A DNA stretch of 64,000 nucleotides from Bradyrhizobium sp. AUGA SZCCT0176 (GTDB lineage: Bacteria; Pseudomonadota; Alphaproteobacteria; Rhizobiales; Xanthobacteraceae), in contig NZ_JAFCMB010000011.1 of assembly GCF_018130145.1 (NCBI RefSeq), positions 62,001 through 126,000 of the forward strand, in the 5' to 3' direction. Position numbers and translations under genes: made by a program. Of this stretch, positions 7,165 through 14,392 are shown piece after piece. Position 1 is the first letter of the stretch, and each line of letters starts with the position of its first letter. The notes beneath the pieces are model-generated. The model saw only the letters and a list, made by a program, of their open reading frames with translations. It had not been told where the DNA came from and did no database searches.

Positions 7165-8223
7165 ATGAGCGTCACGCTCAAAGATGTGGCACTGGCGGCC
7201 CGCGTTTCGATCAGCACAGCCTCGCGCGCGCTGGGCGGCAGCGGATTGACGAGCGAGCGTACCCAGCAGCGCCTGACGCGCATTGCGCGCGAGCTCGGCT
7301 ACCGTCCCAACCCGATCGCACGCGGACTGAAAACCGGACAGTCGCGGCTGGTGGGGCTTTTGGTCCACAACCTCGCCAATGCGTCGTTCCAGGTAATGGC
7401 CGAGGTGGTGCAGGCGCGGCTGAAGGCGCTCGGTTACCAGATGCTGCTGTGCATCGCCGGCGACGATCCGCAGCTGGAAAGCGATACGCTGACGACACTT
7501 GCCGACCATCGCGTCGATGGACTGATCGTCGTGCCCACGGGCAAGAACGGCGCCCGCCTGACCGCTCTGGCAAATGAAATCCCGATCGTCTGCCTGGTGC
7601 GCCGCGACGACGGGACAGACCTCGAGACCGTACTCGCCGACGATTCAGAAGGCGCATACGTGGGCACGCGCTATCTCATCGAACTCGGGCATAGACGGAT
7701 CGGGATCATTGTCGGCCGTCCAGATACAACGTCAGGACGGGAGCGACTGTCGGGATATGTCCGTGCACTGCGCGAGGCGTCGATACAAGTGGACGACGCG
7801 TTGATCCATGCCGGCCATTTCGAGCCGGAAACCGGCGCCGCCTCCTGTCGCAAGCTGCTGGATCTCGCCGAGCCCCCCAGTGCGATCTTCGTCGCCAACC
7901 ACGAAGCGACGCTCGGCGTCCTGCGCGTGATCGCCGAACGTGGCCTGTCGATTCCCGATGATCTCTCGTTGCTCTGTTACGAGCATTCGCCCTGGTTCGA
8001 GTGGCATCGCCCGGCCATCAGCATCGTCGACAACGGCGCGAGCGACCTTGCCAACCTCGCCGTCGACCGCCTGCTGCACCGCATGGACGCCAAGGGCAAC
8101 GGCGCCGATGGCGTGCGCGAATATCGCGTCGGCGCCCGGCTGGTGAAGCGCGATTCCTGCCGCCCGTTCGATCCGTCCCCACGCAAATCCTCCGCAACCA
8201 AATCGTCCAGAGCGAAGGCCTGA
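7165..8223 (+). CDS. LacI-family transcriptional regulator
   Basis: A 352-residue repressor. The N-terminal helix-turn-helix reads 'VTLKDVALAARVSISTASRAL' and the hinge region 'ELGYRPNPIARGLKTGQS'. The periplasmic-binding-protein-like effector domain follows ('VGLLVHNLANASFQVMAEV', 'RVDGLIVVPTG', 'IELGHRRIGIIVG', 'PSAIFVANHEATLGVL'). I chose the ATG at 7165, after GGCAGGA, because it starts the HTH normally; an upstream TTG would add 30 unrelated residues and translate across the operator. It is the first gene of the rightward operon and almost certainly the protein that binds the two mirrored operators. Its effector is probably the transported compound or an early intermediate. Confidence 0.94.
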   Translation: MSVTLKDVALAARVSISTASRALGGSGLTSERTQQRLTRIARELGYRPNPIARGLKTGQSRLVGLLVHNLANASFQVMAEVVQARLKALGYQMLLCIAGDDPQLESDTLTTLADHRVDGLIVVPTGKNGARLTALANEIPIVCLVRRDDGTDLETVLADDSEGAYVGTRYLIELGHRRIGIIVGRPDTTSGRERLSGYVRALREASIQVDDALIHAGHFEPETGAASCRKLLDLAEPPSAIFVANHEATLGVLRVIAERGLSIPDDLSLLCYEHSPWFEWHRPAISIVDNGASDLANLAVDRLLHRMDAKGNGADGVREYRVGARLVKRDSCRPFDPSPRKSSATKSSRAKA

Positions 8224-8226
8224 CCG

Positions 8227-8595
8227 ATGCCCTATGTCGAAATCCTTGCGCCGCCTGCCCCGCCTCAAAGCAAGGCCGCGTTGGCCAAATCCATCACCGA
8301 CGGCCTGATGTCGAGCTTCGGCGTCGACGCGCAGACGATCACGCTCTATTTCCTGCCGATCGCTCCCGACGACTATGCCCATGCCGGCGAGATGGGATCA
8401 CAAGGCACCGGCCAGCGTATCCTGCTCAAGGTGCACGCTTTCCGCCGCAGCGAGGCCGAGCGCCGTGCCGCCGCGGCTGCGCTGACGCGAAGCGTCTGCA
8501 ACGCCTATGGCGTGCCGGGGGCCGATGTCGCCGCGTACTTCTTCGACCGCGAGAAGGACGAGGTCGCCCACGATTCCAAGCTTGCCAGCGACTGA
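8227..8595 (+). CDS. Tautomerase-superfamily protein (double-length 4-oxalocrotonate tautomerase-like)
   Basis: A 122-residue protein starting Met-Pro, the hallmark of the tautomerase superfamily, where Pro-1 becomes the catalytic base after Met removal. Two beta-alpha-beta units are visible: 'PYVEILAPPAPP...KAALAKSITDGLMSSFGV' and 'RILLKVHAFRRSEAERRAAAAALTRSV'. The double length is like CaaD, MSAD or cis-CaaD enzymes rather than the 62-residue 4-OT. It begins 3 bp after the LacI stop, so the two are co-translated. In this operon it probably converts keto/enol isomers of an unsaturated 2-keto acid, or hydrates such a compound, for one of the DHDPS-family lyases. The specific activity is unknown. 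Confidence 0.8.
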   Translation: MPYVEILAPPAPPQSKAALAKSITDGLMSSFGVDAQTITLYFLPIAPDDYAHAGEMGSQGTGQRILLKVHAFRRSEAERRAAAAALTRSVCNAYGVPGADVAAYFFDREKDEVAHDSKLASD

Positions 8596-8610
8596 GGGAA
8601 GCGACACGCC

Positions 8611-9753
8611 ATGGACCGTTTCTACACCGAGGACCAGAAAGCGCTGCGAGACACCGCGCGTCGCTTCGCGCAGGCCGAAATCCTGCCGCGCGCCGCGGCG
8701 ATCGATCGCGACGACCGCTTCGACCGTTCACTTTACAAGGGTATGGCCGACCTCGGCCTGTTCGGCATCTGCCTGCGCGAAGGCGCGGGCGGCGCAGGGC
8801 TCGACGCGGTCGCCGCCTGCATCGCCATGGAAGAGCTGGCACGTTGTTCGGGCGCGGTGGCCAACGCTTTCGCCATTCCGGTCGAAGCGGTGCTGTTTTT
8901 CGACCAGCACGGCACCGAGACGCACAAGGCGCTGATCCCGCAAATCCTGAACGGCGAGATTATCCCCGCCACCGCCGTCTCCGAACCCGACCACGGTTCC
9001 GATGTCGCCGGCATCAGGACATCAGCGGTGCGCGACGGCAACGGCTGGCTGCTCGACGGCACCAAGGCCTGGGTGACACTCGGCGGCGTCGCCGACCGCA
9101 TCATGGTGTTCGCCCGCACCGGCGCCGAGTCCGGACACCGCGCCATTTCCTGCCTCCTCGTCGATGGCAAATTGCCGGGCATCGCGCGCGGCAAGAATGA
9201 AGAGCTCCTTGGCATGCACGGCCTCGAGGATTGCCAGATCACCTTCTCCGGCGTGCGCCTGCCGGCCGACAGCGTGATGGGGCCGGAGAACCAGGCCTTC
9301 AAGATGGCCATGAGCAACTTCAATTTCAGCCGGCTGATGATGGCGGCAATGGCACTCGGCATGGCACAGGCCGCGTTCGAGGATGCCACCGCCTACGCCA
9401 AGGACCGCAAGCAGTTCGGCCAGCCGATCATCGGTTTTCAGGCGATTCAGTTCATGCTGGCCGACATGGCGACCGACATCGCCGCCGCCCGCCTTCTGAT
9501 CCACCACGCCGCGCGCTTGCACGACGCGCGCGAGCCGATCGCCAAGGAAGCGGCGCAAGCCAAGCTGTTCACCACCGACATGGCGATGAAGCACGTCTCC
9601 AACGCGCTGCAGATCCATGGCGGCAACGGCTATTCACGCGATTACCGCATTGAACGGCTGTTCCGCGACGTGCGCCTCGCACAGATTTATGAGGGCACCA
9701 ACCAGATCCAGCGCCTCATCATCGCCCGCCAGGTCGAGAAGGAGGCCGCATGA
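8611..9753 (+). CDS. Acyl-CoA dehydrogenase
   Basis: A 380-residue FAD enzyme that makes a C2-C3 double bond in an acyl-CoA and passes electrons to ETF. Landmarks: N-terminal 'FYTEDQKALRDTARRFA', FAD/substrate segment 'TAVSEPDHGSDVAGIRTSA', 'GTKAWVTLGG', 'RKQFGQPIIGFQAIQFMLADM', 'QIHGGNGYSRDYRIERLFRD' and the C-terminal base Glu in 'IYEGTNQIQRLIIARQ'. Length is normal. It begins about 15 bp after the tautomerase gene. With a CoA-transferase and MaoC hydratase behind it, it supplies the oxidation step of a short beta-oxidation-like sequence on a medium or branched acyl-CoA. Confidence 0.95.
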   Translation: MDRFYTEDQKALRDTARRFAQAEILPRAAAIDRDDRFDRSLYKGMADLGLFGICLREGAGGAGLDAVAACIAMEELARCSGAVANAFAIPVEAVLFFDQHGTETHKALIPQILNGEIIPATAVSEPDHGSDVAGIRTSAVRDGNGWLLDGTKAWVTLGGVADRIMVFARTGAESGHRAISCLLVDGKLPGIARGKNEELLGMHGLEDCQITFSGVRLPADSVMGPENQAFKMAMSNFNFSRLMMAAMALGMAQAAFEDATAYAKDRKQFGQPIIGFQAIQFMLADMATDIAAARLLIHHAARLHDAREPIAKEAAQAKLFTTDMAMKHVSNALQIHGGNGYSRDYRIERLFRDVRLAQIYEGTNQIQRLIIARQVEKEAA

Positions 9754-9769
9754 CGGCGAGCGTGCAACC

Positions 9770-11353
9770 GTGCTGAGCATCATCACCGCGGCACAGGCCG
9801 CAAGCCTGATCCGCGACACCGATACGCTGATCGTCGGCGGCAATGGCGGAACCGGCGTGGCGGAAGCCGTTCTCGATGCGCTGGAGCAGCGTTTCCTCGG
9901 CGGCGGCGGGCCGCACGGGCTAACGCTGATCAACATCACCGGCGTCGGCGCGGTGACCGAGAAGGGTCTATGCCATCTCGCGCATGAAGGCCTGATCGCG
10001 CGGGTGGTCGGCGGCAATTTCGGGCTGCAAGTGCCGTTCATGCGCCTGGTGCGCGACGAGTTGATCGACGCCTACAACTTCCCCCAAGGCGTGATGAGCC
10101 AGCTCTGCCGTGCCATGGCCGCAAAGCATCCCGGCGTGCTGACCCATGTCGGCCTCAACACCTACATGGACCCGCGCCAGGACGGGGGGCGCATGAATGC
10201 ACGCACCACCCTGCCGCTGGTCGACCTCGTCGAACTGCAGGGCCAATCGTGGCTGCTCTACCGCGCGCCCTCGCCTCCCAACGTCGCCATCATCCGCGGC
10301 ACTTCGGCCGACGAGGACGGCTATGTCAGCATGGAGCACGAAGGCACGACGCGCGAGGATCTCTCGATCGCGCAAGCCGTTCACAATGCCGGCGGCACTG
10401 TGATCTGCCAGGTGAAACGGATCGTCAAGCGCGGCTCGATCCATCCGCAGATGGTCAAGATCCCCGGCTTCCTGATCGACCACGTCGTGCTCGAACCCGG
10501 GCAGATGCAGACCTACGGCACGCTCTACGATCCTGCTCGCTGCGGCGAGACCCGCGTACCGGTCGCGATGATCGTGCCCGATCCGCTCACCGAACGGCGG
10601 GTGATCGCCCGCCGCGCCGCCTTCGAGCTGCGCCCGCGCGACGTGGTCAATCTCGGCGTCGGCATCTCGGCGATGATCCCCAATGTCGCAGCCGAGGAAG
10701 GCATCGCGGATCTGATCACCCTGACCGTGGAATCCGGCGTGGTCGGTGGCGTACCGGGCCATGCGCGAGAGTTCGGCACCGCCATCAATCCGCGCGCCAT
10801 TCTCGATCAGGCCTACCAGTTCGATTTCTACGACGGCGGTGGCCTCTCCTGTGCCTTTCTCTCGTTCGCGGAAGTCGACGAGGTGGGCAATGTCAATGTC
10901 ACCCGTTTCGGCGACCGCCGCGACGGCTCTGGCGGCTTCATCGACATCACCCAGAACGCCAAGCGGCTGATCTTCAGCGGCACCATGACCGGCGGCAAGT
11001 TCGACATCGCCGTCGAAAACGGGCGGCTGGCGATCCGCCGCGACGGCGCCTTCCGTAAATTCGTGCCGCAGGTCGGCCAGATCAGCTTCAGTGCTGGTCT
11101 GGCCGCGCAGCGCGGCCAGGAAGTCTCCTACGTCACCGAACGGGCCGTGTTCCAGCTGGAGAATGGCGGCATGACGCTGACCGAGATCGCCCCGGGCGTA
11201 CGCCTGGAGCAGGATGTGCTGGCGCATATGGGATTCCGGCCGCGCATCAGCCCCGACCTCAAGGACATGGACCCGCGCATCTTCCGGCCCGGGCCGATGG
11301 GAATCGGCCAGAGCTTCGTTGAGCTGCCGGCTCGCCCGCGCAAGGTCGCCTGA
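9770..11353 (+). CDS. Acyl-CoA:acetate/3-ketoacid-type CoA-transferase (fused alpha-beta)
   Basis: A 527-residue class I CoA-transferase with both subunits in one chain, like YdiF or propionate CoA-transferase. The alpha part opens 'ITAAQAASLIRDTDTLIVGG', with 'LTLINITGVGAVTEKGLCHLA'. The catalytic glutamate is in TLTVESGVVGGVPG at about residue 321. 'FDFYDGGGLSCAFLSFAE' and 'FGDRRDGSGGFIDITQNAKR' are typical. It would activate the substrate acid with CoA from acetyl- or succinyl-CoA. The start is unusual: the ATG at 9750, which overlaps the upstream stop as ATGA, opens only an 8-codon frame, so I use GTG 9770 in the correct frame. Confidence 0.9.
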   Translation: MLSIITAAQAASLIRDTDTLIVGGNGGTGVAEAVLDALEQRFLGGGGPHGLTLINITGVGAVTEKGLCHLAHEGLIARVVGGNFGLQVPFMRLVRDELIDAYNFPQGVMSQLCRAMAAKHPGVLTHVGLNTYMDPRQDGGRMNARTTLPLVDLVELQGQSWLLYRAPSPPNVAIIRGTSADEDGYVSMEHEGTTREDLSIAQAVHNAGGTVICQVKRIVKRGSIHPQMVKIPGFLIDHVVLEPGQMQTYGTLYDPARCGETRVPVAMIVPDPLTERRVIARRAAFELRPRDVVNLGVGISAMIPNVAAEEGIADLITLTVESGVVGGVPGHAREFGTAINPRAILDQAYQFDFYDGGGLSCAFLSFAEVDEVGNVNVTRFGDRRDGSGGFIDITQNAKRLIFSGTMTGGKFDIAVENGRLAIRRDGAFRKFVPQVGQISFSAGLAAQRGQEVSYVTERAVFQLENGGMTLTEIAPGVRLEQDVLAHMGFRPRISPDLKDMDPRIFRPGPMGIGQSFVELPARPRKVA

Positions 11354-11362
11354 GAACACGCT

Positions 11363-11863
11363 ATGGAAACCACAGCCACCGCGCCGATCAATCTCCGCTT
11401 TGAAGATATCGAATCCGGCACGCAGTTCGAGAGCGCGGCACACACCGTGACGCCAGCCGATATCGCGGCCTTCGCCGACGTCACGCGCGATCATCATCCG
11501 CTGCATGTCAACGCTGCTTACGCGAAATCCCGCGGCTTTCCGGCAGTGATCGCGCATGGGCTGTATGGCCTGTCACTGATGGAAGGGCTGAAGTCGGAGC
11601 TGAAACTCTATGAAGAGACGTCAGTCGCCTCGCTCGGCTGGGACGGCGTGTGCTTCAAGGCGCCGGTGGTCGCCGGCGACCGCTTGCGCGTGCGATTCCG
11701 CTTCGTCGAGAAGCGCCCGACCCGCAACCCCGCGCGCGGCGTCGTCATCGAAGCACTCGAGCTGATCAACCAGCGCGACGAGGTGGTGACGGAAGCCCGC
11801 CATACCTCGCTGATCCTGACCCGCCAGCCCGATTGCGCATCCGCCACGCCGGACGCGTCATAA
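11363..11863 (+). CDS. MaoC-like hot-dog-fold dehydratase/hydratase
   Basis: A 166-residue single hot-dog protein of the R-specific enoyl-CoA hydratase (MaoC/PhaJ) group. The hydratase motif is visible as 'ADVTRDHHPLHVNAAYAKS' followed by 'FPAVIAHGLYGLSL', giving the catalytic Asp and His. It starts 9 bp after the CoA-transferase stop. It would hydrate the enoyl-CoA made by the acyl-CoA dehydrogenase, or dehydrate a beta-hydroxyacyl-CoA (mesaconyl-CoA hydratase-like enzymes share the fold). The short C-terminal tail carries nothing recognisable. Confidence 0.88.
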   Translation: METTATAPINLRFEDIESGTQFESAAHTVTPADIAAFADVTRDHHPLHVNAAYAKSRGFPAVIAHGLYGLSLMEGLKSELKLYEETSVASLGWDGVCFKAPVVAGDRLRVRFRFVEKRPTRNPARGVVIEALELINQRDEVVTEARHTSLILTRQPDCASATPDAS

Positions 11864-11936
11864 CGAGACAACGAAAAGACGACCAGACCCGGGAACGCCG
11901 CCTCACCTATTCACTTTTTACACAGGGGTTCACGTC

Positions 11937-12773
11937 ATGCGACTTCTCAATATCTTCTCCGCTCTGGCCGTGCTGATCGGCCTAGTCCCAACAGCTCACG
12001 CCCAGAACTGCACGCCAAGAGTGCCGGCATCGAGCCTGATCGAAGCCGGCAAATGGCAGATGTCCATCAATCCGACCCTGCCACCGCAGCAGTTCATCGA
12101 CGACAAGGGCGAACTGCAGGGGCTCAATGTCGAACTGGCGCGCGAAATCGCCAAACGCATCTGCATCGAGCCGGTGTTCCTGCGGATGGATTTCCCGCCA
12201 ATGATTCCGGGTCTGCGCTCCGGCCGCTTCGACGCCATCAACACCGGTCTGTTCTGGACCGAGGAGCGCTCGAAGATGCTGTACCTCGTGCCCTACGCGC
12301 AGCAGGCGATCAGCATCTATACCGATCCTGCATCCAGCCTGAAGCTGGAGAAGTTCGAAGATCTCGCCGGCCGCGTCGTCGGCGTCGAGTCGGCGACCTA
12401 TACCGAGCGCAAGGCGCGCGAGTACAGCGCCGCGATGGTGGCCAAAGGGCTCAAGGAAATCGAGTTGCGCACGTTCACGACCGTCACCGCGACCTCGGCA
12501 GCCTTGCGCGCCGGACAGCTCGAGGCTGCGCTCAACATCAACGAGACCGCCAACTCGCTCGAGCAGCGCGGCATCGCCAAGATCTGGGTCAGGGACATTG
12601 CCGGCACCGACATTACCTTCGCCTTCCGCGACAAGCAGCTGGCGCAGGCGGCGGCAGACGCGCTGACGGCCATCCGCACCGACGGCACCTATGACAAGCT
12701 GTTCGACAAGTTCGGCATGACCAAGCTGAAAGCCACCACTTTCGTCATCCGCGGCGACGGCCCCACCAACTGA
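11937..12773 (+). CDS. Periplasmic amino-acid-type substrate-binding protein of an ABC transporter
   Basis: A 278-residue family 3 (SBP_bac_3) binding protein with a clear signal peptide (MRLLNIFSALAVLIGLVPTAHA, cleavage before QN). Typical segments are 'IEAGKWQMSINPTLPPQQFIDDKGELQGLNVELAREIAK', split over the ligand-entry lobe, 'MIPGLRSGRFDAINTG', 'FEDLAGRVVGVESATYTE' and 'ALTAIRTDGTYDKLFDKFGM'. It is the likely partner of the permease and ATPase at 3240-4841, although those lie in the opposite operon; no other transporter of this class is in the window. Two Cys near the mature N-terminus (positions 25 and about 70) could form a disulfide. The ligand is not predictable. Confidence 0.92.
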   Translation: MRLLNIFSALAVLIGLVPTAHAQNCTPRVPASSLIEAGKWQMSINPTLPPQQFIDDKGELQGLNVELAREIAKRICIEPVFLRMDFPPMIPGLRSGRFDAINTGLFWTEERSKMLYLVPYAQQAISIYTDPASSLKLEKFEDLAGRVVGVESATYTERKAREYSAAMVAKGLKEIELRTFTTVTATSAALRAGQLEAALNINETANSLEQRGIAKIWVRDIAGTDITFAFRDKQLAQAAADALTAIRTDGTYDKLFDKFGMTKLKATTFVIRGDGPTN

Positions 12774-12781
12774 CGGCAAGT

Positions 12782-12802
12782 GCTGCCGCATGGCGCGGCA
12801 GC
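12782..12802 (+). terminator. Intercistronic hairpin after the binding-protein gene
   Basis: GCTGCCGC (12782-12789) and GCGGCAGC (12795-12802) form an 8-bp perfect stem with a 5-base loop, 8 bp after the binding-protein stop. No T-run follows, so it is more likely a 3' mRNA-stabilising or attenuating hairpin that lifts binding-protein expression over the amidohydrolase downstream. Confidence 0.5.
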
Positions 12803-12847
12803 GCTCCCCGGTGAGCAATCCGCAAACCGACCCGACCGGAGCGCGAC

Positions 12848-14257
12848 ATGACATTCGACACCATAATCCGCGGCGGCACAGTGGCGACGGCGTCCGACAC
12901 CTTCGCCTGCGATGTCGGGATATCGGACGGACGGATTGCAGCCCTCGGCCACGGCCTCGGCGATGCGGGGCAGACCATCGATGCTACCGGCCGGCTGGTC
13001 CTGCCCGGCGGCATCGACAGCCATGTCCACTTTTCCCAGCCGAGCGGGCCGGGCATCGTCATGGCCGACGATTTCGAAAGCGGCACCCGCGCCGCCGCCT
13101 TCGGAGGCAACACCACGGTGCTGCCGTTCTGTCTGCAGGAACGCGGACAGAGCCTGCGGCAGGCGGTGCGGGACTATCACGCCAAGGCTGACGGCAATTG
13201 CTACATCGACGTCAGTTTCCACCTGATCATTTCGGACCCGACCGAACAGGTCCTCGGCCAGGAGCTCCCGGCCCTGATCAAGGACGGCTACACCTCGTTC
13301 AAGGTATTCATGACCTATGAGGATCTGGCGCTCAGCGATCGCCAGATCCTCGAGGTGATGTCGGTTGCCCGCGAGACCGGCGCGCTGGTCATGGTCCACG
13401 CCGAGAATTTCGACGCCATCCGTTTCCTCACCGATCGCCTGGAGCGAGGCGGACGTACCGCTCCGCATTTCCACGGCGCATCCCGGCCGATTGTCGTCGA
13501 ACGCGAGGCCACCCATCGCGCCATCGCCCTCGCCGAGCTGACCGACGTGCCCGTGATGATCGTCCACGTCTCCAACCGCGAAGCGATGGAAGAAGTCCGT
13601 CGTGCCCAGCAGCGCGGCCTCAAGGTGTTTGGTGAAACCTGCCCGCAATATCTCGTCCTGACCGAGAAGGACATGGAGGGGCTCAACATGGAGGGGACTA
13701 AATACGTCTGCAGTCCGCCGCCACGCGATGTCCCAAGCCAGGTCGCCTGCTGGGAAGGATTGCAGCAAGGGATATTCAGCGTTTTCTCCTCCGACCATTG
13801 CGCGTTCCGTTACGACACGACCGGAAAGCTCGCCCCGAAAGGCCGCACCAGCTTTCGTTGGGTGCCGAACGGGATTCCCGGCGTCGAGACGCGGTTGCCG
13901 ATTCTGTTCTCGGAAGGCGTGGTCAAGGGACGAATCGATCTGAACCGGTTCGTTGCCCTCTCGGCGACCAACCATGCCAAGACCTATGGTCTCTACCCGC
14001 GTAAGGGCACGATCGCGATCGGCTCCGACGCAGATATCGCGATCTGGGATCCGACGCGCGAGGTGACGATCAGCCAGGACATCCTGCATCACGGACCCGA
14101 TTACACGCCCTATGAGGGCCTCCGCGTCACCGGTTGGCCGGTGACCACACTGGTGCGTGGTGAGGTGGTCGTCGCGGATGGCACCCTGGTCGGCCGCAAG
14201 GGGGCCGGCCAGCATCTGGCACGCGCCCCTTCGCAGTTCGCCTCCGCCCGCGACTAA
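12848..14257 (+). CDS. Dihydropyrimidinase/hydantoinase-like cyclic amidohydrolase
   Basis: A 469-residue zinc-dependent amidohydrolase of the hydantoinase/dihydropyrimidinase/allantoinase group. Metal-site residues are visible in order: HxH in 'GGIDSHVHFSQP', the carboxylated lysine in 'TSFKVFMTYEDLA', 'MVHAENFDA', 'VMIVHVSNREA', and the Asp in 'SSDHCAFRYD'. Further family motifs are 'CPQYLVLT', 'VPNGIPGVETRLP', 'KTYGLYPRKGTIAIGSDAD' and 'YEGLRVTGWPVTTLVRGE'. It hydrolyses a cyclic amide (dihydropyrimidine, hydantoin or similar ring) in the cytoplasm. As the last gene of the operon it suggests that the transported nitrogen compound is a cyclic ureide or lactam, opened here and then passed through CoA-linked steps; the exact substrate is inference. 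Confidence 0.92.
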   Translation: MTFDTIIRGGTVATASDTFACDVGISDGRIAALGHGLGDAGQTIDATGRLVLPGGIDSHVHFSQPSGPGIVMADDFESGTRAAAFGGNTTVLPFCLQERGQSLRQAVRDYHAKADGNCYIDVSFHLIISDPTEQVLGQELPALIKDGYTSFKVFMTYEDLALSDRQILEVMSVARETGALVMVHAENFDAIRFLTDRLERGGRTAPHFHGASRPIVVEREATHRAIALAELTDVPVMIVHVSNREAMEEVRRAQQRGLKVFGETCPQYLVLTEKDMEGLNMEGTKYVCSPPPRDVPSQVACWEGLQQGIFSVFSSDHCAFRYDTTGKLAPKGRTSFRWVPNGIPGVETRLPILFSEGVVKGRIDLNRFVALSATNHAKTYGLYPRKGTIAIGSDADIAIWDPTREVTISQDILHHGPDYTPYEGLRVTGWPVTTLVRGEVVVADGTLVGRKGAGQHLARAPSQFASARD

Positions 14258-14335
14258 CGCGACCGGCCTAACCTCGAAACAATCGACCCATTGGCGATGA
14301 TGTTCGCTTTGATCGAACGCACCGACGACAGATCG

Positions 14336-14374
14336 GCAATCGCGAGGTCACATTTCCGTGGCCCCCGCGATTGC
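14336..14374. terminator. Inverted repeat between convergent genes
   Basis: GCAATCGCG (14336-14344) is the exact reverse complement of CGCGATTGC (14366-14374), with a 21-base loop. It lies in the 135-bp gap where the rightward catabolic operon meets the 3' end of the giant leftward gene, a position suited to a bidirectional stop. There is no T-run, so termination is only inferred from position. Confidence 0.35.
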
Positions 14375-14392
14375 GGTTCGTCCTCGACGGCG

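Noticed and set aside
11982..12854. 290-residue frame on the minus strand over the binding-protein gene
   Set aside because: It is antisense to a complete SBP gene with a signal peptide and has no domain similarity.
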